A DNA stretch of 64,000 bases. Origin: Nematostella vectensis (Eukaryota > Cnidaria > Anthozoa > Actiniaria > Edwardsiidae). Below, one piece after another: positions 1 through 11,875 of the stretch. The first letter of the stretch is position 1. Every line of letters starts with the position of its first letter. The notes beneath the pieces are model-generated. The model did not search any database. It saw only the letters and a program-made list of their open reading frames with translations, and was not told the origin of the DNA. Both the position numbers and the translations under genes were made by a program. The stretch lies in the NCBI RefSeq assembly GCF_932526225.1, contig NC_064035.1:13088566-13152565 (forward strand). Reading direction: 5' to 3'.

Positions 1-1664
1 TTCTTGTTGCAATTGAATTAAGACCTAACGATGCGGATAATGGATTGTTAAATGAAACCACATTGGAGAACAAGTACCACATGATCCTTTCGTAGAAATT
101 ATTATTAAATGCAATCACAAATCACTGAACGTGAAACATTTAAATTACTTTGTCCATTTACGTTTTTCTTCGTTTAAAAAATGGCGAATCCAGATCCAGT
201 CTAAGAATAGAGCTGTTTGTCCATGTCCAATTTAGTCCAAGTGAATTCAAGTCCATGCCCAATTTAGTCCATTTGAATTCAAGTCCATGTCCAATTTAAG
301 GAAAGAAAAATTTATTGTATGTAAACGGAAACGCGTCTAAACTAAGGTCAACCTTTGGTAAATGGTTTATGGTGGTCGTGACATCTGTCGTGTTTAATGG
401 CGTCGAAGAGCACAATCACATTGCAAAATGGTATCGGGAATCGTTGAAGCGTGCTCTACTGTGCTATGGTGTTGCGCAGTACCGCGCAAATTATGGGCAA
501 GACGAATAAGGATGTAAAAACCAGCGCGCACAATGACATGAGTAGGGTTGAGCTGGGTTTAATGCTTATGAACATCCTAATAGGCGAAGCAAAGACGATA
601 TATGGCACACGCCACGGTAGATAGCTATACTGTCGGTACGAAAGTACCCCATGCCCGAAGGCAAAAGTCGTTGAAAGAGACACTTGCAATTTCGTTTGAA
701 AGGAAGAAAATAAATTATTGAAACAGTAGTATGCGAAAAATAGTGATATCCGGCTTTATTACTGAATTTCAAGTTGTGTCTCCTCGACTGATTATCCATT
801 TTCAGATTTCACCTAAACATTTTAAATAGATACATTCAAAAACGTTACGGTAAATATGATTTCTAGTAAGGTGAAGGATCATACGACTGTATTAATCTAT
901 TATATTATTATTATATTGTATTCTTATACGCGATTCTTATATTACTCTCTTTTCTATTCTGCACACCTTGAACTTTACGAGATATTCTATTTCTGATATC
1001 GTTTGCTGTGATTTCAAATAAAAAGATGAACTTGAGCATGAACAATGATACTATTTGAGTGTCTTAGGCGTGTCTCATGTCAACTGGATGGACGATGGGT
1101 ACGTTAGGAGGTTAGATATGAGCCACGAAATTGAACAGTGATTATTCGGTCTTATTCTGTATGACTGGAGGAATTAATCTAACTAAGATAGTTTCCGTGA
1201 TCTGTGAACAATACATGTAGTAAATGAGCAATTCAAAGTCAATAGAACCTTATCAATGAGCAATACAAAACCTTTAGCCCGTTCAAATTCATGAATATTT
1301 GACATACTGATAACCTAGTTGTCTAAAATGTTTATAAATATTTGATGATTGGTTAGAGTCCATATGGTAAAAATGCTTTTATTTTATTTATCTGTTTGCC
1401 ATGTCAAAGTGTAAGTGTCAATCATGAATAATTGAAGCCTTACAAGTGCAAACGCCAAAGCTAGTCACGAATAGGGTGAATATTATAATAAAAACGACGG
1501 TACGCATGCGTGGAGGCAAACAGCTTCCGCTAGGACTATAGAACAGTAATAATGCACTCTTTGGCTTAGACTGTTATCCGGCTCGCTTTGCTTGAGTTAT
1601 TTTGCAGTTGCTACTTTTATGATAAGAAAAGATAGAAATTAGGATTAAAATACGAATGAAGTGA
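1..1664. other. AT-rich intergenic DNA, no gene seen
   Basis: The open frames here are short and show no recognisable domain, no compositional bias and no convincing splice context. A short direct repetition of the phrase 'aattcaagtccatg' occurs around 240-300. I see no RNA gene or element boundary. Confidence 0.6.
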
Positions 1665-1668
1665 GAAA

Positions 1669-2033
1669 CATTACCCAACAAACAGTGCGGGCCCTATTTA
1701 TTACCCAACAGACAGTGCGCTCTGTGCAGACATACCCAACAGACAGTGCGCACTGTGCAGATATTATCCAAAAGACAGTGCGCGCTGTACTGATATTACT
1801 CGATACACAGTGCGCACTGTACAGATATTACCCGACAGACAGTGCGCACTGTACACATATTACCCGACAGACAGTGTGCACTGTACAGGTATTACCCAAA
1901 AGACAGTGCGCGCTGTACAGATATAACCCGATAGACAGTGCGCACTATACATAAATTACCCGATAGACAGTGTGCACTGTACAGATATTACACGACAGAC
2001 AGTGCGCACTGTAAAGATTTTACACCCGACAGA
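1669..2033. repeat. ~32-bp minisatellite carrying a 14-bp palindrome
   Basis: About eleven imperfect units of roughly 32 bp (ACCCGACAGACAGTGCGCAC plus TGTACAGATATT). The core ACAGTGCGCACTGT is a perfect 14-bp palindrome, intact in several units and one or two bases off in the others. The open frames over it simply follow the repeat and are not genes. Confidence 0.9.
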
Positions 2034-2035
2034 GT

Positions 2036-2738
2036 CGAAAAGTCGTTTCAGTCTACCTGTGTTGTTTTTGTTTTATTCGCATGGTATTTCTGATGATGGG
2101 CTTCCCTGCGATTACATAATAAGAAAAAAACTAGCAATCGATTTAATCGGGATAACAATGCAACAGCCCACGTCTTAACGCAAGGAAAACAACTTTATTG
2201 GAAGAGGAAAGATTTGGGCTAAAAGATCTTCAGGAGTTCGTGGAATAGTGCATTGCAGTTGATAAAGGGGACCGAATTAGTGCCTCAGGAAAGCTTGAAT
2301 GCATGCTTGAATTGCCATTCAAGTAATTTTATGTAAATAATAAGCCATTCTAGCGTATGGTGCAGGAAATGAACTGACGATAGCGCGAGTAGGCGCTACT
2401 TGCTTGTCCAAGCTCTTGAGCGCCAAATCAATTAATCCATATTACCCATTTGTTCTTCTGCTATTTTCACAATTGAAAGCAAATACCGTATAACTTTACC
2501 ACGCATTCTTACTTAAATGTGGTTTCCGTATATTGACTTGGTTGAGATATGAGTATTTTGCGGGATTTAGGGTTCAACATGACATGGAAGCACTCTCACC
2601 TCTCAGCTCCTAAGTTGTTGATAGCTTGAGAATGAAAAAATATTTTCTCCTCTAAAAACCTGTATATCTTGGCTTTCTAAGTGCTTTGATATGATACCCT
2701 TTGGATGGGATCAAAGGCTTAAGACATTGCAATTTTGA
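2036..2738. other. intergenic, nothing recognised
   Basis: AT-rich sequence between a minisatellite and a palindromic element. No supported coding or RNA feature. Confidence 0.5.
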
Positions 2739-2831
2739 TACCCGGGGATGATATTTTTTTTATTTATATATATATTATATAATTTATTTGGTGGGGGCTT
2801 TTAAATAAAAAAAAAATATCATCCCCGGGTA
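2739..2831. mobile_element. Short palindromic element (MITE-like hairpin)
   Basis: Two inverted arms of about 29 bp, starting TACCCGGGGATGATATTTTT on the left and mirrored on the right, enclose an AT-rich loop of about 35 bp. TA lies at both edges (GA-TACCC and GGGTA-TG), which would suit a Tc1/mariner-type TA target duplication. The family is inferred from the termini only. It could also be a simple cruciform-forming palindrome. Confidence 0.6.
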
Positions 2832-5800
2832 TGTCGTTTCTGTGCCTTAACCTGTCAGTTTTTGTTGACCCAATATTTCCAACGAATTGACGATAACATA
2901 AAATGATGCTACTTTCCACTTAAATGTGCGAAAGTTACCACGTAGAGCGGACGTGACACCATAAACTGACAATTAAGATACTTAGGATAAAACCTACCAT
3001 TTAATCCTATAAAGGATTTTGTTTTAAAATATTTTCTCATTTTGGCTTTATAGGATTTAAAAGTAACATCCCTATCTTAAGGGTCAAAACACGTGTTTTA
3101 CAGACCCCTTGCAAACAATTGACTCTTATCTGCGGGAAAAACTGAGCCATATAATAAAATATAGGGTGTATTGGCGAGTAACAAACGACAAGATTTTGGA
3201 ACGAGATAACTTTTATTTACGCTTTAAATCTGTAGCCTACATTTAGCCTTGGAATTTGTTCATACGACATCTCTCGGTGGAACACCCCCTATAACTTGCA
3301 GGTCCAATATACAGGATTTTCTGAAGATGAGTGCTCAGGAAGAGGTGTCAATCAAAAGGAAGCGATAAAAATACACCGCTTCGTGGTGCTTATGGGGGGG
3401 GGGGGGAGGCGGACCCCCTAAACACACACCTAGCTTCGCACCTAAATAGGTATGATCAAAGTTAAGAGTTTTTTTTTTATTAGACGACTTTTCCATTTAT
3501 TCATGAATTTCTGCTTCTTATTTTTGGCTACGAGCTTGCAGGGATGTAACGGAAATTTTTCAACAAATTTGGAATTTGGTCAAAGATATTTCATTGTTTG
3601 ATGCTGTAGTCGAAGGCAAGGGACATTATTGTTTCCCGAACGAACAAAGCCAGAGTCAGGTGATTGAATTAGGTGTAAATCAGACTCTCCAGTATATCAA
3701 AGACTGACCAACCTAGAAATCTCCTTTCGGAAGGGAGGGGGGGGCTGGAGTTAGGGGGAGAGGGTGGGGAACGGGAGTATTCCTTGGTAATAAATCACGC
3801 ACCCGTGATACGTGGTATTGGATCGCCGATGAATTGTCTTGTTAGATTGACACTTCTAAGACGTGAAAGTCGTGATAACATCGTATATTGACAGCTACTC
3901 TTTCTGATTCTCGGTTAAAATTCGCCTTGCGTTAATTCCAAAGCTCAGTATCCAGCGAACTAGTGGAACATCACAGGCGCGGGTGATTCAAGGTACTAGT
4001 CCATTACTCTAACTAGCAAAAAAAAAAAAAAAAAAACTTTAAGTGAATTATTTTGTCGGTCAAGCCTTTTAAGTTAAAATTAAAAAAAAACAAGATATTT
4101 CACTGAGCCAATCCAACTTTCTTCCGGAAATTATCGAATTCGACGCAGAATATTAACGAGACATGGTAGTCGCTTCTAGGTCTTTCTTTCCGTTAGAAAT
4201 AACAAGCTAGCGCCTATAACGACTTTATGGGCTGTGAGAGATATATGTATATTGATGTTATATTTCCATTTGCGTCATTTAATGTTGGCCAGAAAATAAT
4301 TCTATTTTTCGTATCAAAAAGCTGTTCTATAAAACGGAATTCTTTATGGGAATAAAGGTGGCTTTTTGAGAAAGATGTATTGTCGGAAAGATAGCAATTG
4401 TTTTTATTGTTCGATATTTGTCATCAGGCGTGGTAAGGCTGAGTGTACGATTTACGAGTTTTAGCAACAGGAGATTAAAGTTTTTTTCAGGATTCACGAT
4501 GATTGTGAGCATTTTCACGATCCTTGGCTATTTAGAGGAATCACGGTGATGGAAGCAATCACGTACACAGATTTAAAATCCACTGGAATAGCCCGTGTCC
4601 ACCCTGCAATAATGCACGCCTTTCTCGTTTGTGTTCCTGTTGGCTGTTGAAGAAGCCCTAGGCGTATAAAAAGATATTTTAACGGTTCAAAAAAGCGAAA
4701 AGCGGGGGGTAATTTTAGTGTTCTTTATAAGTTTCGCTGTGAGGGAAAATAATAATTTGACTTTCCAGACCAGGGCGTTTGAGTTACCAAGACTAGGGCA
4801 ATTATTAAACTCGAAAAATGTCTTATCACGAATAGGAACTGTGCCCGTTTTTGCGCAATGTTTTTTAAATGCTTTTCAACCATATTTAAAAATAGTAGCA
4901 GTTCAAGTGGTGAAGGCAGTACGGCAGTACGCACCTATATCCTATATTCTAGCCAAATGGACAATTCCCAAAGAACACGAAATAACTTGAATAAGAGAAT
5001 CACAAAAAGAGAAAGGATGCAGTGACGTTTTATTGTTTTGCCCTTTATCTTTCTATATTATATATTGTTTTGCGACAAGTAGGAGACATTCTCGTGTGTG
5101 GAAGACTAGCATAAATCTCACATTGTGAGGATATAGAAAAAGATGACGTATTTTTCCATTAGCCGTTTCTTAGAGCAGAACTTAGACCTATAATTCGCAA
5201 AATGATATCAGGATAAGTAATATGTTTAAGTCAATTCATGGGCATCATATTTCACTTTTTGTTTTCTATTCTAACGCAATTGAATAAACACTAAGTGAAA
5301 TGTGAGAAGACTTTAATTGAAATGAAAAAAAAAAACTAAAAAGATTTCAATTGAAGAAATGAATAGTTGGCATAAAAACAACATTAAACAAGCAAAGCAT
5401 TGAAAACTTAAGCTTTATTGATCTTTTTAATCTTATTTTCTTTTCATCCTATTTTCCCATTTTTGTAATCCTATTATCACGAAATAGGATTGTTGGAGAA
5501 ATTGCTTCTACAAATTGATGCATGGTGCTTAAAACTAAACACATGGAACTGACATCAATTGAAACATCAGCTTTACTCGCCGCTACGGGCCACTATCGAG
5601 ACAAAGCGACAAGGGTTTCCTAATTCCCCACTTTGGATAAAAAAATGCCCTCAAAACCGATTATTCAAAATAAAAGATGCTAGCTTGGGGGAGGCATAGC
5701 TCAAAAAATTAAACAGACGTGTTTATTATTTCATTCGTATCTTAAAAAGGCTTACCCCCCTGTGAGCAAAACGGTAAGGAAACACTCTTTAAAAAGACAA

Positions 5801-6304
5801 AAATGGAATGGTGGACGTTTTCCGTCTAGTTCAAAGGTATAGCGCGCGCTCTTCAAATCCATGCGACTCTTTCGTAAGTACCAAATTCCTAGTATCTTGT
5901 AACCCGAAAGAGTCACCCGTCGCAGTCCATTGCAGCTAATTTGACCGTGCGATCGCAACCGATCGCAAAGTGGATTCTATATAATCATCATTCACGATCG
6001 ACAGGCATGTCTTTATCTGCGCATTGGGTGTGCGTGGGGATATTCCAGTGGGGGATTCTAAGGGTATATCACTCTAATATATTTGTAGCGTATCATGCGA
6101 GGGACAAAGAGAGCTCTAGAGAGTTGTGTTTTCGCCTCTCTATGCCGGGTTGTCGAGTCATCCGCGGTTAATTGAACACTCAGACGCCTTTAAAGTAAAA
6201 ACAGTTAAATGTGTACTTCACAGAGTACGAAAAAACGAAAGTTTCCTTTAGAAAATTGGAAGTTGCTCGCCTTTTGATGTTGCTCGCCTCTTGAAGTTTT
6301 CATG
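2832..6304. other. Intergenic, no gene seen
   Basis: About 3.5 kb without a supportable gene. A weaker inverted repeat (TTAATCCTATAAAG at 3001-3014 against its complement at about 3046-3060), a poly-G run near 3394 and a poly-A run near 4018 are the visible structures. Around 4490-4570 there are scattered TTCACGAT/ATCACG words like those inside the element at 39705-39958, possibly a relic. Confidence 0.5.
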
Positions 6305-6331
6305 TCATTCGATGATTATATCATCGAATGA
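6305..6331. repeat. Perfect 12-bp inverted repeat with 3-nt loop
   Basis: TCATTCGATGAT at 6305-6316 and its exact complement at 6320-6331 flank TAT. A transcript would form a stable hairpin. It is not followed by a T-run and has no gene context, so its function is unknown. Confidence 0.8.
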
Positions 6332-6629
6332 TTTGCATCAGACTTCGCGAGGGATGACGAACTACTTTATGATGGGCTAAGATATAAAGAATATATAACA
6401 ACGATTTTTTTATCTTTTATCTTATACTCTGACATGTGGATTTTCACTCCGTAATGACATTTATGTTGTGTAACAGGATTTTTTTAGTTTGCGTTGGAGC
6501 ATTTCAAGTGGAAACCGTCTCTGGTATTTTTTGACATAATGATTGATGGAAACACGAAGCGTCCCAAAAGATTCGTGCTTATATTAAACTCACCGGTCAT
6601 TTCCAACTATTTTCAAGGCGGATGATTAA

Positions 6630-7124
6630 TTGACTGCTCATGAGACGTTACGCAAGACATGCATTCAACGCCTTTTATATCATGCCCACGGTTGCGTCCA
6701 TTTGGAAGTTGAAGGCCTGAGGCGGTTGCAAACGACAGGCAATGTCATCGGCCCATCTGACATTTCACCGGATAACCATGTGCAACATATAAGGCTTCTT
6801 TTAGAATCTCGTGCACTGTTGATTGGCTTGGCTAAGCAAGCTTGTATGAGCCTCGCGAAACGACTTTAATTGCATTTAATCGCCCGGTCCTGGTAGTGCG
6901 GAGAGCAGGTTGTTTTGGTGTCGCTCCGCCAGGGGTCGGTGTGGGAGGTTACTTGCGATCTGTGTTTAGCGTCGCCCCGAGTGCCAGACGAAGGGCGGTT
7001 TTATTTGGTTCATAAAAAGGGACGTTTGGCATATTGCAAGCGTGACCCACTTCAAGGGGTGACTATGATTTGCCAGCAATGTGCAGTTTATTTACACAAA
7101 AAAGGCGCTAAAGCTTTTGGGTAA
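6630..7124 (+). other. Possible relic of a coding sequence (two adjacent open frames)
   Basis: Two frames (6630-6869 and 6915-7124), less AT-rich than the surroundings, lie 45 bp apart. The second encodes a cysteine-containing segment with CDLC near the start and CQQC near the end, which loosely resembles a zinc-binding module of a transposase or host protein. I do not recognise the family. With only about 80 and 70 codons and no visible termini, this may be a decayed transposon, a fragment of an old gene, or chance. Confidence 0.2.
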
Positions 7125-7978
7125 GAAGAGAGTATACCCGCTTATAAAATCATGCAAGGAACCTGACAGAAAAATGTGTTTTCCTCTAGGCCCCACAAGG
7201 CAAGTCTTCCTACCAACTGGATTAAGATACTCGGGGCTCTTAGAAACGTGAGTACATTTAAGTATAGTTCAAATCCTTCAGAAATCCCGTACGCTAGTGC
7301 AGATGGATATGCTGTCCGTGGAAGACCATGCACGGTGCGAATAAGTCAAATATTAGTCGGGAGTTAATGTTTTTACCTCCTTACAAGCGATGCGTAGTAA
7401 TCAAAATGGCGGCTGCCACTGTAATGTACATGTCACGTGATTAACGGGAAACCCATAGACGCCTCTCTTCTGTAGTCTCAAAACTCCCAGCCCCCGGGGG
7501 GCTTCAGGCTATTCGGATATCCATCACAGCAATGGCAGCTGAAGTTTTCAAACTTCACCGGAAATAAAAAACACTATTTCTTCATGTAATTTCCTACCAG
7601 AAGATATAGTTCTCGCCGACGACATCCGAAAGAGGATATTAGCTTTGCAGAAAATTTGACATGCTCCTTTTTTCTATTTTTCATTTCATCTGGCGCACTT
7701 AATTGAAAAAAAAAAGCATCGTAAGTACAGTGAAGGTTTTGTCGCTTAATTCAGGATGTGACTTTTTTTTCCTAATCCAAGGTTACATTATATTTGGTCT
7801 TTTCTTCCATCTTAAATTATTTCATTCTTTCTCGTATCAGCATCGTACTACCGTATCTATACGCCTGTATAGATATCATCTAATAGATAATGATAATATA
7901 AATAAATACAACAAGCCTAAATTGCCGTGATCGTGAACCAGAAGAGTAAATACAATACACCAAAAAATGGAAATCGAC
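7125..7978. other. Intergenic; possibly body of a truncated retroelement near its right end
   Basis: No coding segment recognised. The right edge adjoins the hammerhead motif at 7979-8021, so part of this stretch, read on the minus strand, may belong to the same degenerate Penelope-like element. No reverse-transcriptase or GIY-YIG remnant is visible. Confidence 0.3.
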
Positions 7979-8021
7979 TCTGCCAAATTTTCGTCTTTAA
8001 TAAAGACTTCTTCAGGGCAGA
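7979..8021 (-). ncRNA. Hammerhead ribozyme motif, Penelope-like retroelement type
   Basis: Read on the minus strand, the conserved core appears in order. Stem I strand TCTGCC is followed by CTGAAGA (the CUGANGA box), A, then stem II GTCTTT-ATT-AAAGAC (6 bp). Then come GAAA, a two-base-pair stem III with no loop (A-A/U-U), H17 = T, and the return strand of stem I, GGCAGA (6 bp). The zero-loop stem III and the extra A before stem II match the minimal hammerheads known from Penelope-like elements (core CTGATGA...GAAAC GTC), which are thought to cleave as dimers. Self-cleavage is inferred, not shown. No intact element surrounds it. The flank at 8022-8053 contains a short tandem duplication (GACTACTAAGAGT). 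Confidence 0.65.
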
Positions 8022-9796
8022 CTACTAAGAGTCTAAGAGACTACTAAGAGTAATGATAATATAATTAAATAACCATTTTTTACTTGTTTTGGAGGCTTTT
8101 TGTTTCTGTATATAAGCACATCGTACAACGTTGTTTTAGCTAGAAAAACGATCAGATGAAGCACTAACTACGTTCGTTCTCCATGTGAAGATTTGTCAAG
8201 TGGGATCTTTTTCAAGTGGGATCTTGCCGTGCTCCTCCAGGCCTTGTGTTCCCATTCTAGCGATGGTTTTTTGGGTGGTTCTTTAAACAGAAGGGAAAAA
8301 TCTAAATAAATTGCAATAATGGGCAATAGGCAAAAACATTACACGAAAAAAAAAAAAAAAACGTCGTACCAAACATGAGCCGTCGTATCTAGTGCACGCA
8401 AACAAGCACAATCGAGAACGGAAAGGTGTACTTTGTTTATTAGCATTAGTCATGGCACACGAATAATGAACATAGCGAAAATACACCATTCTCCATAACA
8501 AAAACGGTAAAAAGTAATAGAACAACAAGGCCGCCCACCACCTTAGACTCACCATGTGGATAAAGGGGAGATGTGGGCGATTAGTGTTTTTAAGGCTGTT
8601 ACCTGGTGACAAGCGAAATGAAATTAAAGATAAGTCCCTTAATTCGGTGTGGCCGAGGACATGCAAGCCAAAAAAGAAGATATGGTGTCTTTTTTAATGA
8701 CGGAAGGATCAAGGGTACAAACAAACAAAAACCCTGAAATTAATCGCTAAAGATCTCCTGAGTGGATATCACGTTTGGAAAGAAAATCCCATTTTTCAAA
8801 CTTTTTCGCCGAACATTGAGCAAACAGACAAGGCAATTTTGAATTCGGTCTTAATGACCTACCGTGAAATGAACAATGTAATTATTTCTTATAGCAAATG
8901 CAAATCGGTGGGATTATTTAGAGCGTTGAGTGATTTCGTATGGGAATACTTGGCGCAATAGGAGAATTCCATCTGAGTAAAGCCCTCGATTTGATTTCCG
9001 ATTCGTTCTTTTAAATTGTCGGTGGAACAAGGGAATTAAAATGTTGCCTTTGGCTATTATAAACGAAAAAAAAAACTTGACTGGGCTAGGAAATAACAAG
9101 AAAAATAAGATGGGATATAGTTTTGTATAAACAACAAGCTAAGAAATAAGACAAATTCTAAAGGAAAACGCAATTCTCAATGGAGAAATTGAAAGATAAA
9201 GTTAACAGTAATATTAAGATCCCTGGAGACCAAAAGGTTGATCTTGTCGACCAGCAGCATAACCAAGTTCACTTAACCAAATGTAGACGATTGTTCGGTT
9301 GGGAAAATATCTCAGTTATCTTAGTGCTTGTGATGTTATTAACCGAGTTCTCCGCCGGCTAGGCCTCAGGCTATTCCTTGAGATATGAACAGTACAAGGC
9401 ATGGGCGCATCCGATCCGCAAAGAACGCGTACTTAACAAGCTGCCACAGTAAAGAAGTATTTCGCGCCTGCTTAACTCAAACGAAACTGGACCTAATGGA
9501 TTTGGAGTGGTATGAGTGGTTAACGCAAACATCGAGTCTGCTGCCTCGAGTCTGCTGCCTTTAAGTGCACGGGAATCCTTTCTTTCTTTGGCCGCGACCA
9601 CTGGGTACCAGCATGTCGCCCTATTTGGGTTGCCTGTGGCTCCGTAAAAAAATTCTCGTTATTTCTCTCATATCAAAGGGGCGTACTGTTCGCTAGAGAT
9701 ATCGCTTTAGCATGCCCTTGTTAATGCGTTCGCGGATCACGTTTGAGTCATTGAGCACCGTGCGGCAGTTGGAAACACACATTGCGTCAACCTCAA
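8022..9796. other. Intergenic, no gene seen
   Basis: A 127-codon minus-strand frame at 8283-8666 includes a phenylalanine run from poly-A and shows no domain. A 16-bp exact duplication (CGAGTCTGCTGCCT...) lies at about 9534-9560. Nothing else is supported. Confidence 0.5.
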
Positions 9797-10045
9797 GTTC
9801 AACATAACCAGTGTAGCATAACGAACAAACGCTGGGATATTCTGTAAGTACACAGCCATGCGTTCAACATAACCAGTGTGGCATAACGATATTAACGCTA
9901 AGATATCGGCTGTAAGTATCTACAGCCATGTGTTCAACATAACCAGTGTGGGATAAGGAACAAACGCTTAGATATTCTGTAAGTACACAGCCATGCGTTC
10001 AACATAACCAGTGTGGCATAACGAACAAACGCTTAGACATTCTGT
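9797..10045. repeat. Tandem repeat, four ~65-70-bp units
   Basis: Units begin GTTCAACATAACCAGTGTGG at about 9797, 9862, 9932 and 9997. Each contains GCATAACGAACAAACGCT and TCTGTAAGTACACAGCC. The second unit differs by a few substitutions and insertions. No coding signal. Confidence 0.9.
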
Positions 10046-11104
10046 AAATTTCAAGCCTTGTCTATTTTGTTGTTGTTTCTATGACATTTTGCGTTATCCA
10101 AACTATATATAGAATTTGAGAATTCAGATTGATTTAGAAGTTAGTTTATACATCTGTTTAAGTAGGATATTAATAGCTTTGATCACAATTTGATTGATAA
10201 ATAGATGTATGCAAAAATGCTTTTCAAGTCATTTTAAGATTATTATGAAAGTCTCTTGTCGCAAATGACGCGTTGGTGAAAAAGACAATTTAAGGATACC
10301 AATTTCAGCGTTATGAAATTTATTTAGCAAAAGCTAGTTTTAAGTCTTTTCAACTACAAAAAAATACCGAAAAGAGGCACAGCTTTAAGACTTCAAAATC
10401 ATCAATAATCGTTTTGACCAACAAAAAACGTGTATTTACTTCAAAAGACTCCTTTTGTGCCATTTGCTTCCTTGGCTCACGATACGAATTTCCGTCAGTG
10501 GCGTTGTTAACCCCTGTTGTAAATGGAATCAGTTCGTACGAGTAAACAGATAAATCTGTTTAACCTCATATGTACTTTAAGTGCCTTTCTATCAGACAAA
10601 GATATCATGGGAACATCCGGAGGCCTCCTGAAAACAATTCTAATTCGAATTTAAATCTTAAAAAGGCGCGCATTTTTTCTAGTCGTAAGGTTTCACCTGT
10701 TTGGGAGTTATCATCTGCTTATGCAAAACTCTCGGTACAATCTAGAAGAGTGGGTGCTCAGCGATGGTTCTCGACTGCTGTTATAAGTGACTCGTTGGAA
10801 AAAACCTGGTAACTCGTTTTAGAGTAATTACTACTACATAAAGGCAGCTTTCAAAAAAACTATCAACGAAACACGGGTCTTAAAAAAGCCTCTCTCTTTT
10901 CAATAAAAAGCAATAAGCCGCGAGAGGTCTTCAATCATCTATATAACAGTGTGGCGGCGGCTTTTCGGTTTTTGAGAGTCGGCTTAATACAAAGGACATG
11001 AGAGTACTGAAGGACAATATACTATGACAAGTAGAGACCACGGAAATAATGTACGCCCTTACATTTACAACACATTTTTACAGGAGGGTGTGGTAATGGT
11101 GGTT
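10046..11104. other. Intergenic, nothing recognised
   Basis: AT-rich sequence. The 80-codon frame at 10570-10812 has no recognisable domain. Confidence 0.5.
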
Positions 11105-11391
11105 GCAGAAGGGACGAAAGTTTTTGTCTGGGTAAATGGCAGAGTACCGGTGACAAGGGACGAGATTTCTTCTCTGGGTAAATGGCAGAGTACCGGTGAC
11201 AAGGGACGAAAGTTCTTGTCTGGGTAAATGGCAGAGTACCAGTGACAAGTGACGAGATTTCTTGTCTGGGTAAATGGCGGGGTACTTTTTGACAAGGGAC
11301 GGAAGGTCTTGTCTGAGTAAATGGCGGGGTACTGGTGACAAGGGACGAGAGTTCTTGTCTGGGTAAATGGCGGGGTACTGGTGACAAGGGT
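11105..11391. repeat. 46-bp minisatellite, about six units
   Basis: Units of the form GGGTAAATGGCAGAGTACCG then GTGACAAGGGACGAAAGTTCTTGTCT. Several overlapping minus-strand frames of 70-120 codons exist only because the repeat lacks stops. It is followed at 11411-11430 by a poly-G run. Confidence 0.92.
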
Positions 11392-11542
11392 GGATCAAGG
11401 TGTTGTTAGTTTGGGGGGGGGGGGGGGGGAGGGTTGTAGCAGGATGTTGCGATGCGATAAAACGAGAAAGTTATTCTTTTACAGTATGTTTCTTTCCTTA
11501 GATGGGCTGCAACTCCCGAAACCAGTCCCCTAGATCTGCCCT

Positions 11543-11875
11543 TGGGTGGTGATGATGGTGGTGGTGATGATGATGGTGGTGGTGGTGATGGTGATAGTGG
11601 TGATCAGGTGACAGTGATGCTGTTGGTGTTGATAGTAGTGGTGGTGGTGGTGATAGTGGTGGTGGTGATGGTGATGATTGTGGTGGTGATAATGGTGGTG
11701 GTGATGGTGGTGGTGATGGTGGCGATGATTGTGGTGGTGATGGTGGCGGAAGTGATAATGATGATGGTGGTGGTGATAATGGCGGTGATGGTGGTGGTTG
11801 TAGTGATGGTGGTAATGGTGATAATGGCGATGATGGTGGTGTTGATGATGGCGATGATGATAAGGATGAGAGGGG
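11543..11875. repeat. Degenerate (GGTGAT)n microsatellite
   Basis: A mix of GGT, GAT and GTG trinucleotides over about 330 bp. It is open on both strands (Val/Met-rich forward; Pro/Ser-rich with a His run in reverse). The frames are low-complexity by-products, not genes. Sparser GATGATGAT words continue to about 12120. Confidence 0.95.

Noticed and set aside
4420-4460. Second hammerhead candidate (CCTGATGACA on the minus strand)
   Set aside because: No GAAA box and no stem II pairing.
8283-8666. 127-codon minus-strand frame as a gene
   Set aside because: No domain; contains a Phe run encoded by a poly-A tract; no splice or promoter context.
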